Assembly (NCBI GenBank): GCA_964505535.1
Contig: CAZDIU010000183.1
Location: forward strand, 1 to 10,882
Source: JAABRU01 sp964505535
Lineage (GTDB): Bacteria; Desulfobacterota; Desulfobacteria; Desulfobacterales; Desulfococcaceae
Length of the DNA: 10,882 nucleotides
Reading direction: 5' to 3'
This document shows, in pieces, positions 1-5,474 of this stretch (its first letter is position 1; every line of letters starts with the position of its first letter). Made by a program: the position numbers and the translations under genes. The notes under the pieces were generated by a model. The model had not been told where the DNA came from and ran no database searches. It saw only the letters and a program-made list of their open reading frames with translations.

Positions 1-4
1 CACT

Positions 5-24
5 CCCCTCCCCTGAGGGAGGGG
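5..24. repeat. Small GC-rich perfect hairpin at the window edge
   Basis: CCCCTCCC (5-12) pairs perfectly with GGGAGGGG (17-24) around a CTGA loop. It is not followed by a T-tract on the plus strand, so it does not look like a standard terminator. It is probably part of a dispersed palindromic intergenic repeat that continues off the left edge; that identity is inferred only from the palindrome. Confidence 0.45.
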
Positions 25-61
25 ATTTCAGATCAACGGATTTGACCCACCACCAGTTAAC

Positions 62-244
62 TTAACATGAGTTCGCATAGGGGCCGGGTTTCCCTTTTTG
101 CAAGGAGAAATTAAAGGGGATTTTCAGGCGGTCAGAGAAATCGGCTTTTCTCAGCATATCTGTCATCTCCTGTCTTTGTTCCGCCCAGTCTGAAAGAGGA
201 ATGTGAACAAATTGACAGATCCCCTTACGCAGACTTTCCAGCAA
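62..244 (-). pseudogene. Possible remnant of a small protein gene (60 codons)
   Basis: A minus-strand frame opens directly after a TGA and could only begin at TTG (244-242), with no convincing ribosome-binding site. The middle looks protein-like (for example FVHIPLSDWAEQRQEM) and uses ordinary codons. The last ~12 residues come from a purine/pyrimidine-rich palindromic stretch (about 85-120) that looks like intergenic repeat. I do not recognise a family. A palindromic repeat begins ~23 bp upstream of the open frame, so a gene broken by repeat insertion is plausible. It may equally be chance coding. Confidence 0.2.
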
Positions 245-266
245 TCAGAAGTTCAGTGTACCTTCC

Positions 267-337
267 CGTCATTCGGGCGAAAGCCGGAATCCATTAATTT
301 CAACTGATTCCGGATACCGGCTTTCGCAGGTATGACG
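267..337. repeat. Dispersed palindromic repeat (GCGAAAGCCGG type)
   Basis: The left arm 267-292 begins CGTCATTCGGGCGAAAGCC. It pairs with the right arm 312-337 (ending CTTTCGCAGGTATGACG), with about 22 of 26 positions matching and a 19-nt loop. This resembles a palindromic intergenic repeat widespread in proteobacteria with a core like GTCATTCCGGCGAAAGCCGG. That family is the usual source of spurious 'ESRYPE...GFRLSPE' peptides, and such a phantom peptide is encoded here on the minus strand. It is non-coding. Confidence 0.75.
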
Positions 338-373
338 AAAGTGCGTAAGATGAGTTAACAGAATGAAGACCTG

Positions 374-402
374 TTGAAACATATCGCTGAACAAACTGTT
401 AT
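374..402 (+). promoter_or_regulatory. Candidate sigma-70 promoter for waaF
   Basis: TTGAAA (374-379) is followed by a 17-bp spacer and TGTTAT (397-402). That is 5/6 and 4/6 to the consensus, with ideal spacing. Transcription would start near 409, giving a ~28-nt leader before the ATG at 437. An AAGG ribosome-binding site lies ~8 nt before the ATG. In-silico match only. Confidence 0.4.
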
Positions 403-436
403 GGTTCAGGCGGAAAAGAGTGAAAAGGCATAAACC

Positions 437-1483
437 ATGAAAAAGATTCATCCCGGTGCAGTCCGCAGAATTCTGATTCGGGCAGCCAACTGGGTGGGGG
501 ATGCGGTGATGAGCACACCCATGATCCGGGCTGTGCGCGGCAATTTTCCCCATGCACACATAAGCATTCTGGCAAAACCCTGGGTGGCCCCGGTATTTGA
601 AAACAGTCCGGACATCAACAAAATTCTGTTATATGAAGCCGGAGGGCGGCACAAAGGCATTTCCGGCATTCTTCAGTTGGCAAAGGATCTGCGGGCATAT
701 GATTTTGACATGGCCATTCTGGTGCAGAACGCATTTGAGGCCGCGCTGATTTCCTTTCTGGCCGGAATTCCCATCCGCACAGGATACAATACAGATGGCA
801 GGACATTTCTTCTCACCCATGCCGTGCCCATGTCCAAAGAAATAAAAAAAAGACACCAGATTCAATATTATCTGGGAATTTTGGAAGGGCTTGGCCTTCA
901 TACCTTTGGTCAGGAAATGAATCTGGAAATTTCTGTCTCAGATCGGAAACGGGCTGCGGAAATTCTCAAAAATCTGAACATCTCTGATGACAACGGAATC
1001 ATCGGCATCAATCCGGGCGCGGCCTATGGTTCTGCCAAACGCTGGCCAAAGGATCGCTATGCACAGCTTTGCAGAAAACTCCGGCAGATTCACAGAGACA
1101 TGCCTGTTATTGTGTTCGGGGGGCCGGATGAGGCTGAACTGGGACGGGAGATATGCCAATGGGCCGGGGAAGGCTGCTTTTCCCTTGCAGGTCAGACAAA
1201 TCTGGGGGAGGCCATGAGTCTGATCGCAAGATGCAGACTTTTCATTACCAATGATTCCGGTCTGATGCATGTGGCAGCAGCCCTTCACATTCCGCAGATT
1301 GCCATCTTCGGACCTACGGATTACAGCACCACCTCTCCTGCAGATTCCGCGTCCCGCATGATACGGGTTCCCACCCCCTGCAGTCCCTGCCTGAAGCAGG
1401 AATGTCCGCTGAAACACCATCAGTGCATGAAGGCCATAAACGTGGACATGGTATTCAGAGAAGCGGAACAAGTCCTGAAATAA
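437..1483 (+). CDS. waaF: Lipopolysaccharide heptosyltransferase II (GT9 family)
   Basis: The enzyme transfers the second L-glycero-D-manno-heptose of the LPS inner core from ADP-heptose, at the cytoplasmic face of the inner membrane. The 348 residues match the usual WaaF length. The N-terminal donor/acceptor motif appears as ANWVGDAVMSTPMIRAV, the second Rossmann domain starts at NPGAA (residues 192-196), and KRWP (201-204) follows. The GT9 signature NDSGLMHVAAAL starts at residue 272. The C-terminal Cys/His pattern CSPCLKQECPLKHHQCM is typical of WaaF. The ATG has an AAGG ribosome-binding site and a candidate promoter just upstream. No other LPS gene is in the window, so it is probably transcribed alone. 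Family assignment is firm; WaaF rather than WaaC or another GT9 rests on these motifs. Confidence 0.93.
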   Translation: MKKIHPGAVRRILIRAANWVGDAVMSTPMIRAVRGNFPHAHISILAKPWVAPVFENSPDINKILLYEAGGRHKGISGILQLAKDLRAYDFDMAILVQNAFEAALISFLAGIPIRTGYNTDGRTFLLTHAVPMSKEIKKRHQIQYYLGILEGLGLHTFGQEMNLEISVSDRKRAAEILKNLNISDDNGIIGINPGAAYGSAKRWPKDRYAQLCRKLRQIHRDMPVIVFGGPDEAELGREICQWAGEGCFSLAGQTNLGEAMSLIARCRLFITNDSGLMHVAAALHIPQIAIFGPTDYSTTSPADSASRMIRVPTPCSPCLKQECPLKHHQCMKAINVDMVFREAEQVLK

Positions 1484-1504
1484 ACATCTTTGTTCAACTT
1501 GCTA

Positions 1505-1533
1505 TTGAAAAACAGGCTTAGATTGATTATAAA
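1505..1533 (+). promoter_or_regulatory. Candidate sigma-70 promoter for the zinc-ribbon/citrate synthase unit
   Basis: TTGAAA (1505-1510), a 17-bp spacer and TATAAA (1528-1533) give 5/6 matches at both hexamers. The start site would be near 1540, leaving a leader of about 160 nt before the ATG at 1702. Within the leader, TGTCAAA and TTTGGCA (about 1579-1599) can form a 7-bp stem with one G-U pair. I recognise no riboswitch class. The rest of 1484-1701 shows no convincing gene. Confidence 0.45.
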
Positions 1534-1701
1534 AAACAGGGGAGCGTATATTCTGGAAGCAGAAATAATGGGCGGAGGAGTGTCAAACCCATGTTTTGGC
1601 AGACACTGCCGCCTTCCAAACTTTCTGTTCAGCATTCGGGCGTATTCAAAGAGGAATATCAATCGGCAATATTTACATTAATCTGAAAGGAGAGAAAAAC
1701 C

Positions 1702-1905
1702 ATGGCAACAGAAAAGAAAAAAACAGTGAAACAGGTCTGCAAATGTGAAAAGTGCGGCAATGAGGCGGAAATGGTGGTCACCTGCTCGCTGGTGGAAAAT
1801 GATGAAAAAAAGGATAAGACCTCCGTACCCGGGCACAGGCATGTGAAAGGCACAGGCGTCTGCACCCACTGCGGCAATGAGGCTGATATGTGGGTGGATA
1901 TTTAA
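1702..1905 (+). CDS. Small Cys-rich zinc-ribbon-like protein of unknown function
   Basis: A 67-residue protein with a Lys-rich start (MATEKKK) and two copies of nearly the same motif: CxxCGNEAEM at residues 15-24 and CxxCGNEADM at 54-63. Extra cysteines are at 13 and 28, and histidines at 45, 47 and 56. Two knuckles of this kind normally bind one zinc ion or another metal, so a rubredoxin/zinc-ribbon-type fold is likely. No catalytic motif is visible. The ATG has a strong AGGAG site 9 nt upstream. It sits 30 bp before the citrate synthase start on the same strand with no terminator between them, so co-transcription is likely. I know no function for this family; a metal-binding or redox-accessory role is inference only. 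Confidence 0.8.
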   Translation: MATEKKKTVKQVCKCEKCGNEAEMVVTCSLVENDEKKDKTSVPGHRHVKGTGVCTHCGNEADMWVDI

Positions 1906-1935
1906 TAACCCCGTACACAGAATACGAGGTGTGAT

Positions 1936-3120
1936 ATGACAGATGAATGCAAGCCGATTCTCAATACCGGGCTTCGCGGGGTCACAATTGCCAGTACCAA
2001 AATCAGTGATGTCAGGGGCAAAGAGGGCAAGCTGATTTACCGGGGCTATCTGGTAAAGGATCTGGCGGAAAACACCTGTTTTGAAGAGGTGATACACCTG
2101 CTGCTGTTTGAAAAGCTGCCTGACCGGGAGGAACTTGCTGCTTTGAAACAGCAGTTGGCTGCCGAGCGGCACATTCCCCCGGATGTCATTGCCGCGCTCA
2201 GAACCAGACCCAAAGATGCCCTGCCCATGGATATTCTGCAGGCAGGTGTGTCCCTGCTGGCAAACCATGATCCGGATATCCGCATCGAGGATTCAAGAGA
2301 TGCCACCCTTCGCATGGGCATCCGGCTCATTGCCAAACTGCCCACGCTTCTGGCAGCCTGGGAGCGCATCCGGAAAGGAAAGCAGCCGCTTGATCCCCTG
2401 GCAGATTTGGATCAGGCCGCAAATTTTCTGTACATGATGAGCGGCCAGAAACCGGATGGGGAACTGACAAAGTTTTTTGACACCTGTCTGGTTCTTCATG
2501 CGGAACATTCCTTTAATGCGTCCACCTTTGCGGCCAGAGAGATTGCTTCCACCCGCGCGCATATGTACGCGGCAGTGGCAGGCGCGGTGGGTTCCCTTTC
2601 CGGTGCTTTGCATGGCGGAGCCAATACACGCGTCATGCAGATGCTGATGAAAATCGGCAGCCCGGAAGCGATTGATGACTATATCAAAAATCAGCTTGAA
2701 AGCGGGGGGCTGATTATGGGACTCGGTCATGCGGTTTACAAGGTGGATGATCCCCGTGCCCTGATTCTGGCCCCCATGTCCAAAAAAATGGGAGAGCGCA
2801 CAGGTGAAAACAAATGGTATGAAATGTCCGCACTGCTGGAGAAAAAGGCCAAGGCCGCTTTCAAAGAGCGAAAAAACATGGACATTTTCGTAAATGTTGA
2901 TTTCTACAGCGCGTCTCTGTATTATTCCATGGGAATTGACATGGATCTGTTCACCCCTCTCTTTGCCATTTCCCGCATTGCCGGATGGGCGGCCCATGTG
3001 CTGGAGGAGCAGTTCGCTGATGCAGCACCCAAACCCATGCTCTACCGTCCGGAATCCAAATATGTCGGAGATTACTGCGGGCCCGAGGAATGCACACTGG
3101 AGCATATTGACAAAAGATAA
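1936..3120 (+). CDS. gltA: Citrate synthase (citrate/2-methylcitrate synthase family)
   Basis: The enzyme condenses oxaloacetate with acetyl-CoA to give citrate, the entry step of the TCA cycle. The 394-residue length fits the shorter form of the family. The catalytic residues are in place: His226 (LHGGAN), His265 (GLGHAVYK) and Asp322 (VDFYSA). Their spacing is close to that of the E. coli triad His264/His305/Asp362. HAEHSFNAST (188-197) and the substrate-binding RIAGWAAHVLE segment near the C-terminus are also conserved. The start is ATG after GAGG, six nucleotides upstream. It follows the zinc-ribbon gene by 30 bp. Use of propionyl-CoA (2-methylcitrate synthase, PrpC) cannot be excluded from sequence. 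No prp genes are nearby, which favours citrate synthase. Confidence 0.93.
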   Translation: MTDECKPILNTGLRGVTIASTKISDVRGKEGKLIYRGYLVKDLAENTCFEEVIHLLLFEKLPDREELAALKQQLAAERHIPPDVIAALRTRPKDALPMDILQAGVSLLANHDPDIRIEDSRDATLRMGIRLIAKLPTLLAAWERIRKGKQPLDPLADLDQAANFLYMMSGQKPDGELTKFFDTCLVLHAEHSFNASTFAAREIASTRAHMYAAVAGAVGSLSGALHGGANTRVMQMLMKIGSPEAIDDYIKNQLESGGLIMGLGHAVYKVDDPRALILAPMSKKMGERTGENKWYEMSALLEKKAKAAFKERKNMDIFVNVDFYSASLYYSMGIDMDLFTPLFAISRIAGWAAHVLEEQFADAAPKPMLYRPESKYVGDYCGPEECTLEHIDKR

Positions 3121-3152
3121 TTTCCATAAACTTTGCACAAGGCAAAATCTTC

Positions 3153-3198
3153 CCGGATATTCACAGTCTCAGCAGGTTGGGAATATCCGGTTTGTTTT
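3153..3198 (+). terminator. Hairpin plus T-rich tail after citrate synthase (possible operator of the next gene)
   Basis: CCGGATATTC (3153-3162) and GAATATCCGG (3181-3190) form a perfect 10-bp dyad with an 18-nt loop, followed by TTTGTTTT. It reads as a Rho-independent-type terminator 33 bp after the citrate synthase stop. It also sits 23 bp upstream of the chosen GTG of a Fur/PerR-family regulator, so it could instead be, or also be, an autoregulatory operator. Confidence 0.5.
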
Positions 3199-3212
3199 CA
3201 GAAAGGAAAGCC

Positions 3213-3665
3213 GTGGAAAAGGAGATCAGCAGCAGCCGGACGGTCAGGATGACAAAACAGCGCCGCATCATTCTGGAGGTGCTGAAACAGCTTGACTCCC
3301 ATCCCAGCGCGGAAGAACTCTGTGAGGTTGTAAGGGATCGGCTGCCGCGCATCAGTCTGGCCACGGTTTACAGAAATCTGGAAGTGCTTTCTGAACTGGG
3401 GGAAATACAGAAACTGGAACTGGGCGGAACCCAGAAGCGCTTTGACTGGGACACCCGGAAGCATTATCACATCCGCTGCATCAACTGTGACCGGGTGGAT
3501 AATGCCCGAATGGGATTCATGGAGAATATGGAGCAGTCCCTTTCTGCCTCCACTGATTTCAAGATCATGGATCACCGTCTTGAATTTCTGGGGCTGTGTC
3601 CTGCGTGTCTGGAAAAAGCCATTGACAGGGACAGTCTGGGGCAAAAGGCTTTGGACCGGTTATGA
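3213..3665 (+). CDS. Fur/PerR-family metal-dependent transcriptional regulator
   Basis: A 150-residue repressor of the Fur superfamily, which binds operator DNA as a metal-loaded dimer. The N-terminal winged helix has MTKQRRIILEVLKQ and the recognition region ATVYRNLEVLSELGEI (50-65). Two CxxC pairs (89/92 and 129/132) form the structural Zn site. His30, Asp78, His84 and His86 correspond to PerR regulatory-metal ligands His37, Asp85, His91 and His93. The position equivalent to PerR Asp104 is Asn97 by ungapped spacing, with Asp96 next to it, so peroxide sensing is plausible but unproven. I chose GTG 3213, which has AGGA five nucleotides upstream; a longer form from TTG 3177 would begin inside the upstream hairpin. 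ATG 3249 would remove part of the DNA-binding domain's first helix. No obvious target gene is adjacent. Confidence 0.88.
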   Translation: MEKEISSSRTVRMTKQRRIILEVLKQLDSHPSAEELCEVVRDRLPRISLATVYRNLEVLSELGEIQKLELGGTQKRFDWDTRKHYHIRCINCDRVDNARMGFMENMEQSLSASTDFKIMDHRLEFLGLCPACLEKAIDRDSLGQKALDRL

Positions 3666-3699
3666 AAGGTGTAAGGTGTTCGGTGTCAGGTATTTTTTC

Positions 3700-3826
3700 A
3701 GGGATGTGAAACTTTTTAAAACACCGGACGGTTCAGGCTGCAGGTTTCAGGTGTCAGTATGCGGTCAGGACTGAAACCTGAACACTGAGACCTCAAAACC
3801 GGTATATCAGCAACTTTCAAATCCCT
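3700..3826 (+). mobile_element. MITE-like non-coding element, copy A (127 bp)
   Basis: The ends form an inverted repeat: the left end AGGGATGTGAAA and the inverted right end AGGGATTTGAAA differ at one of 12 positions. Inside, CAGGTTTCAG (3741-3750) pairs perfectly with CTGAAACCTG (3771-3780). A second copy lies inverted at 10070-10195, with nine substitutions and one gap by eye (~92%). No coding capacity. It sits between the convergent 3' ends of the Fur-family gene and ispF. Flanking dinucleotides (TC / TG) show no target duplication, so this insertion may be old. The short GGTGTCAGG-rich stretch at about 3668-3690 resembles its interior. Confidence 0.7.
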
Positions 3827-3859
3827 TGTATCCAGCGCGTGATACAGGTCTTCACGATT

Positions 3860-4345
3860 TCAACATGCGGCATTTCCCGTTTCCAAAAGAACGACACACA
3901 TGGCGGCAATTCCTTCCCCTGCTCCGATCATTCCCAGACTTTCGGTAGTAGTGGCCTTGATATTGACGCATTCGGGTTCCAGTCCCATTGTTTCCGCGAT
4001 GATTTCTCGCATCTGCTGCCGGTGGGGCGAAATTTTGGGAGCCTGGGCAAATACGGTTGTATCCAGATTCACAATGGAAAATCCTTTTTCCCTCACCAGT
4101 TCACAGGTGCGGCGCAGAAGAATTCTGCTGTCAATGTCCCTGTAAGCCGGGTCCGTATCCGGAAAATGCTGACCAATATCTCCCAAGCCTGCCGCTCCCA
4201 GCAGTGCATCGCAGATGGCATGAAGCAGCACATCCGCATCTGAATGTCCCAGCAGCCCTTTTTCAAAGGGAATCTGCACTCCGCCCAGTATCAGTTTCCG
4301 GCCTTTGACCAACTGATGCACATCGTATCCCATGCCAATTCGCAT
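3860..4345 (-). CDS. ispF: 2-C-methyl-D-erythritol 2,4-cyclodiphosphate synthase
   Basis: The enzyme cyclises CDP-methylerythritol 2-phosphate to methylerythritol cyclodiphosphate, releasing CMP, in the non-mevalonate isoprenoid pathway. The 161-residue length is typical. Metal ligands Asp8, His10 (GYDVH) and His42 (GHSDADVLLH) fall at the same numbers as in E. coli IspF. The nucleotide-site motif KATTTE ends at Glu135, followed by GMIGAGEGIAA, where the family usually has GFxGxxEGIA. I chose the ATG at 4345, which has AAGGAG 8 nt upstream; a GTG at 4354 would overlap that site. The ribosome-binding site overlaps the stop of the upstream LOG-like gene, so the two are probably translationally coupled. 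ispD is not in the window. Confidence 0.95.
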   Translation of the reverse strand: MRIGMGYDVHQLVKGRKLILGGVQIPFEKGLLGHSDADVLLHAICDALLGAAGLGDIGQHFPDTDPAYRDIDSRILLRRTCELVREKGFSIVNLDTTVFAQAPKISPHRQQMREIIAETMGLEPECVNIKATTTESLGMIGAGEGIAAMCVVLLETGNAAC

Positions 4346-4357
4346 GAACTGCACTCC

Positions 4358-4885
4358 TTATGTCTGAATTCCGGCAGATTCACAATCACCTGAATCTGTT
4401 CCCGCAATCTTTTTGATCAGATCGATCACCTGTTCCACTGTATCTGCCCGGAAGAGCAGTCCTTTTTCTGCATACGCATCAAACAGGGTTCCTGTGTCAA
4501 AACGGAAAAGAATCACGGGGCGTCTGTTTTTCAGCGCCAGAGCCACTTCCGAAACCGTGCCGCTTCCGCCCGGACAGGCCACTGCAATATTGCTGGAAAG
4601 CACATTGATGGCATTTCTCGCGCTTCCCATGCCCGTAAGCACAGGGATTCGAATATAATCAGACATCTGATTATAATTGTCATCCGGCAGAATGCCCAGA
4701 GTAAGACCGCCCTCCTCAAATGCGCCTCTGGCTGAGGCATCCATAATCCCGGCCTTTCTGCCGCCGTTGAGCAGAATCCATCCCTGTTGGGCAATGCGTT
4801 TTCCCAGTTGGCGGGCATTCTCCATTTCCTCAGGAGAGGCTTTTCCGCCGCCCATGACGCCCACAATCAGTTTCCTGTTCTTCAT
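4358..4885 (-). CDS. LOG-like Rossmann-fold protein (TIGR00725-type, 'lysine decarboxylase-like')
   Basis: A 175-residue cytosolic protein of the SLOG/LOG superfamily. It shows an N-terminal nucleotide-binding strand (LIVGVMGGGKAS), the GGRKAGIMDASARGA segment (41-55) and the signature PGGSGTVSE (105-113), which matches the PGGxGTxxE nucleotide/ribose-binding motif. Relatives include LOG nucleoside-5'-monophosphate phosphoribohydrolases. The 'lysine decarboxylase' label seen on such genes is historical and not supported by chemistry. Its substrate is unknown. Its TAA is part of the ispF ribosome-binding region, so it is the first gene of a two-gene unit. A 14-bp palindrome GAGCAGCACTGCTC lies at 4903-4916, ~18 bp upstream of the ATG, and may be an operator. 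The ribosome-binding site (AGGAA or GGGG) is only moderate. Confidence 0.88.
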   Translation of the reverse strand: MKNRKLIVGVMGGGKASPEEMENARQLGKRIAQQGWILLNGGRKAGIMDASARGAFEEGGLTLGILPDDNYNQMSDYIRIPVLTGMGSARNAINVLSSNIAVACPGGSGTVSEVALALKNRRPVILFRFDTGTLFDAYAEKGLLFRADTVEQVIDLIKKIAGTDSGDCESAGIQT

Positions 4886-4935
4886 TTAATCCCCATTCCT
4901 CTGAGCAGCACTGCTCTGTCAGCCTTGAATCTGTG

Positions 4936-5015
4936 AGTTGCAAAAACCGGATTTTTCCAAAAAATCCGGTTTTTTATGAACAGTTCATCTCATAAAATCA
5001 GAGTTGACAACGCAG
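4936..5015 (+). repeat. Dispersed copy of the ~80-bp hairpin repeat unit
   Basis: The 15-bp hairpin is followed by TTATG, then TTCATCTCATAAAATCAG and GTTGACAACGCAG. The order and spacing match the tandem units at 9642-10240, which read hairpin, TTATG, ATCATAAAATCA or TCATCTGAAATCACA, then TTGACGGAGCACGA. The orientation is the same. Similarity is clear in the hairpin and moderate after it. Its TTGACA (5004-5009) is near the divergent promoter region but lacks a matching -10. Confidence 0.5.
4942..4974. terminator. Perfect 15-bp bidirectional terminator-like hairpin
   Basis: AAAAACCGGATTTTT (4942-4956) and AAAAATCCGGTTTTT (4960-4974) are perfect complements around a 3-nt loop, with a further T beyond. 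It lies between divergent genes, so it ends neither of them. It is the same hairpin found in the tandem array at 9642-10240. It may insulate the two divergent units or simply mark a dispersed repeat. Confidence 0.65.
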
Positions 5016-5024
5016 TCCCCCTTT

Positions 5025-5053
5025 TTGACACCTGATTTTCAAGTGCTTATTGT
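5025..5053 (+). promoter_or_regulatory. Candidate sigma-70 promoter for the small membrane protein
   Basis: A perfect -35 TTGACA (5025-5030), a 17-bp spacer and TATTGT (5048-5053, 4/6) would start transcription near 5060. This leaves ~30 nt before the ATG at 5091, and it sits directly after the dispersed hairpin repeat. Confidence 0.45.
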
Positions 5054-5090
5054 CAATTGTGGAGGAGGATGCACGGAAAGGAGGTCTGAA

Positions 5091-5474
5091 ATGAAAAAAA
5101 ATGTAAAAACAACAGGTTTCAGAACAGCGAAATTCTGCATCCAGACCATAAGGTACCAGGATTTGATTACCTGCCATGTGCGGGCATACATGATTTATGC
5201 CACAGGAATCATTCTCCTGCTCTGGTTTGCCGGAAAAATCGCAACAGCAGCGGCCTTGCTTGGTCTTGGCATCGGGGGCCTTTCCATCTGCATCCTGCTG
5301 GTATTGCTGATTCAGGCCAGGAAAAAAGCGCTTCTTGCCATTGCAGATCCCGAACTCCGGGGGGAAGCGCATGAAGCAATGATTCTGTATCTTTCCCGCA
5401 GGCGGCTTTCCCAAAAGGAAAAGAGGATTATTTTCGGACACGGAAGATCCTTTCATTCCCCGCATTCCCGCTGA
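5091..5474 (+). CDS. Small two-helix membrane protein of unknown function
   Basis: A 127-residue protein with two predicted transmembrane helices (about residues 32-48 and 51-75) separated by only two or three residues, so a tight helical hairpin. Basic cytosolic-type tails flank it (KKNVKTT at the N-terminus; ARKKA and SRRRLSQKEKR after the second helix), suggesting both ends face the cytoplasm. I recognise no family. I chose ATG 5091 because AAAGGAGG ends ~5 nt upstream; a longer form from TTG 5004 would start inside the putative promoter region. Its last 47 bp overlap, tail to tail, the 3' end of the chemoreceptor gene on the other strand. No functional link to that gene is shown. Confidence 0.7.
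   Translation: MKKNVKTTGFRTAKFCIQTIRYQDLITCHVRAYMIYATGIILLLWFAGKIATAAALLGLGIGGLSICILLVLLIQARKKALLAIADPELRGEAHEAMILYLSRRRLSQKEKRIIFGHGRSFHSPHSR

Noticed and set aside
269..559. Minus-strand 96-codon ORF
   Set aside because: Its C-terminal half (HTCESRYPESVEINGFRLSPE-like) is the phantom translation of the palindromic repeat at 267-337, and its N-terminal half is antisense to waaF.
1490..1681. Plus-strand 63-codon ORF after waaF
   Set aside because: It has no ribosome-binding site or recognisable motif, and it covers the likely promoter and leader of the next gene.
1484..1701. Riboswitch or other known structured RNA in the leader before the zinc-ribbon gene
   Set aside because: Only a small 7-bp stem was visible; no conserved riboswitch core was recognised by eye.
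2293..3138. Long minus-strand ORF (281 codons) opposite citrate synthase
   Set aside because: It lies wholly within a firmly identified gene on the other strand, with Cys/His/Phe-rich composition typical of antisense frames. The same reasoning applies to the antisense frames at 938-1471, 1678-2268, 3198-3644 and 8626-8943.
3177..3212. TTG start for the Fur-family gene
   Set aside because: It lies within the upstream dyad and lacks a ribosome-binding site; the GTG at 3213 has AGGA at good spacing.
3839..4243. Plus-strand 134-codon ORF opposite ispF
   Set aside because: It is antisense to ispF, whose catalytic residues are all present, so this frame is a shadow.
4346..4354. GTG start for ispF
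   Set aside because: It overlaps the AAGGAG ribosome-binding site that serves ATG 4345, and the ATG start gives E. coli-matching residue numbers for the metal ligands.
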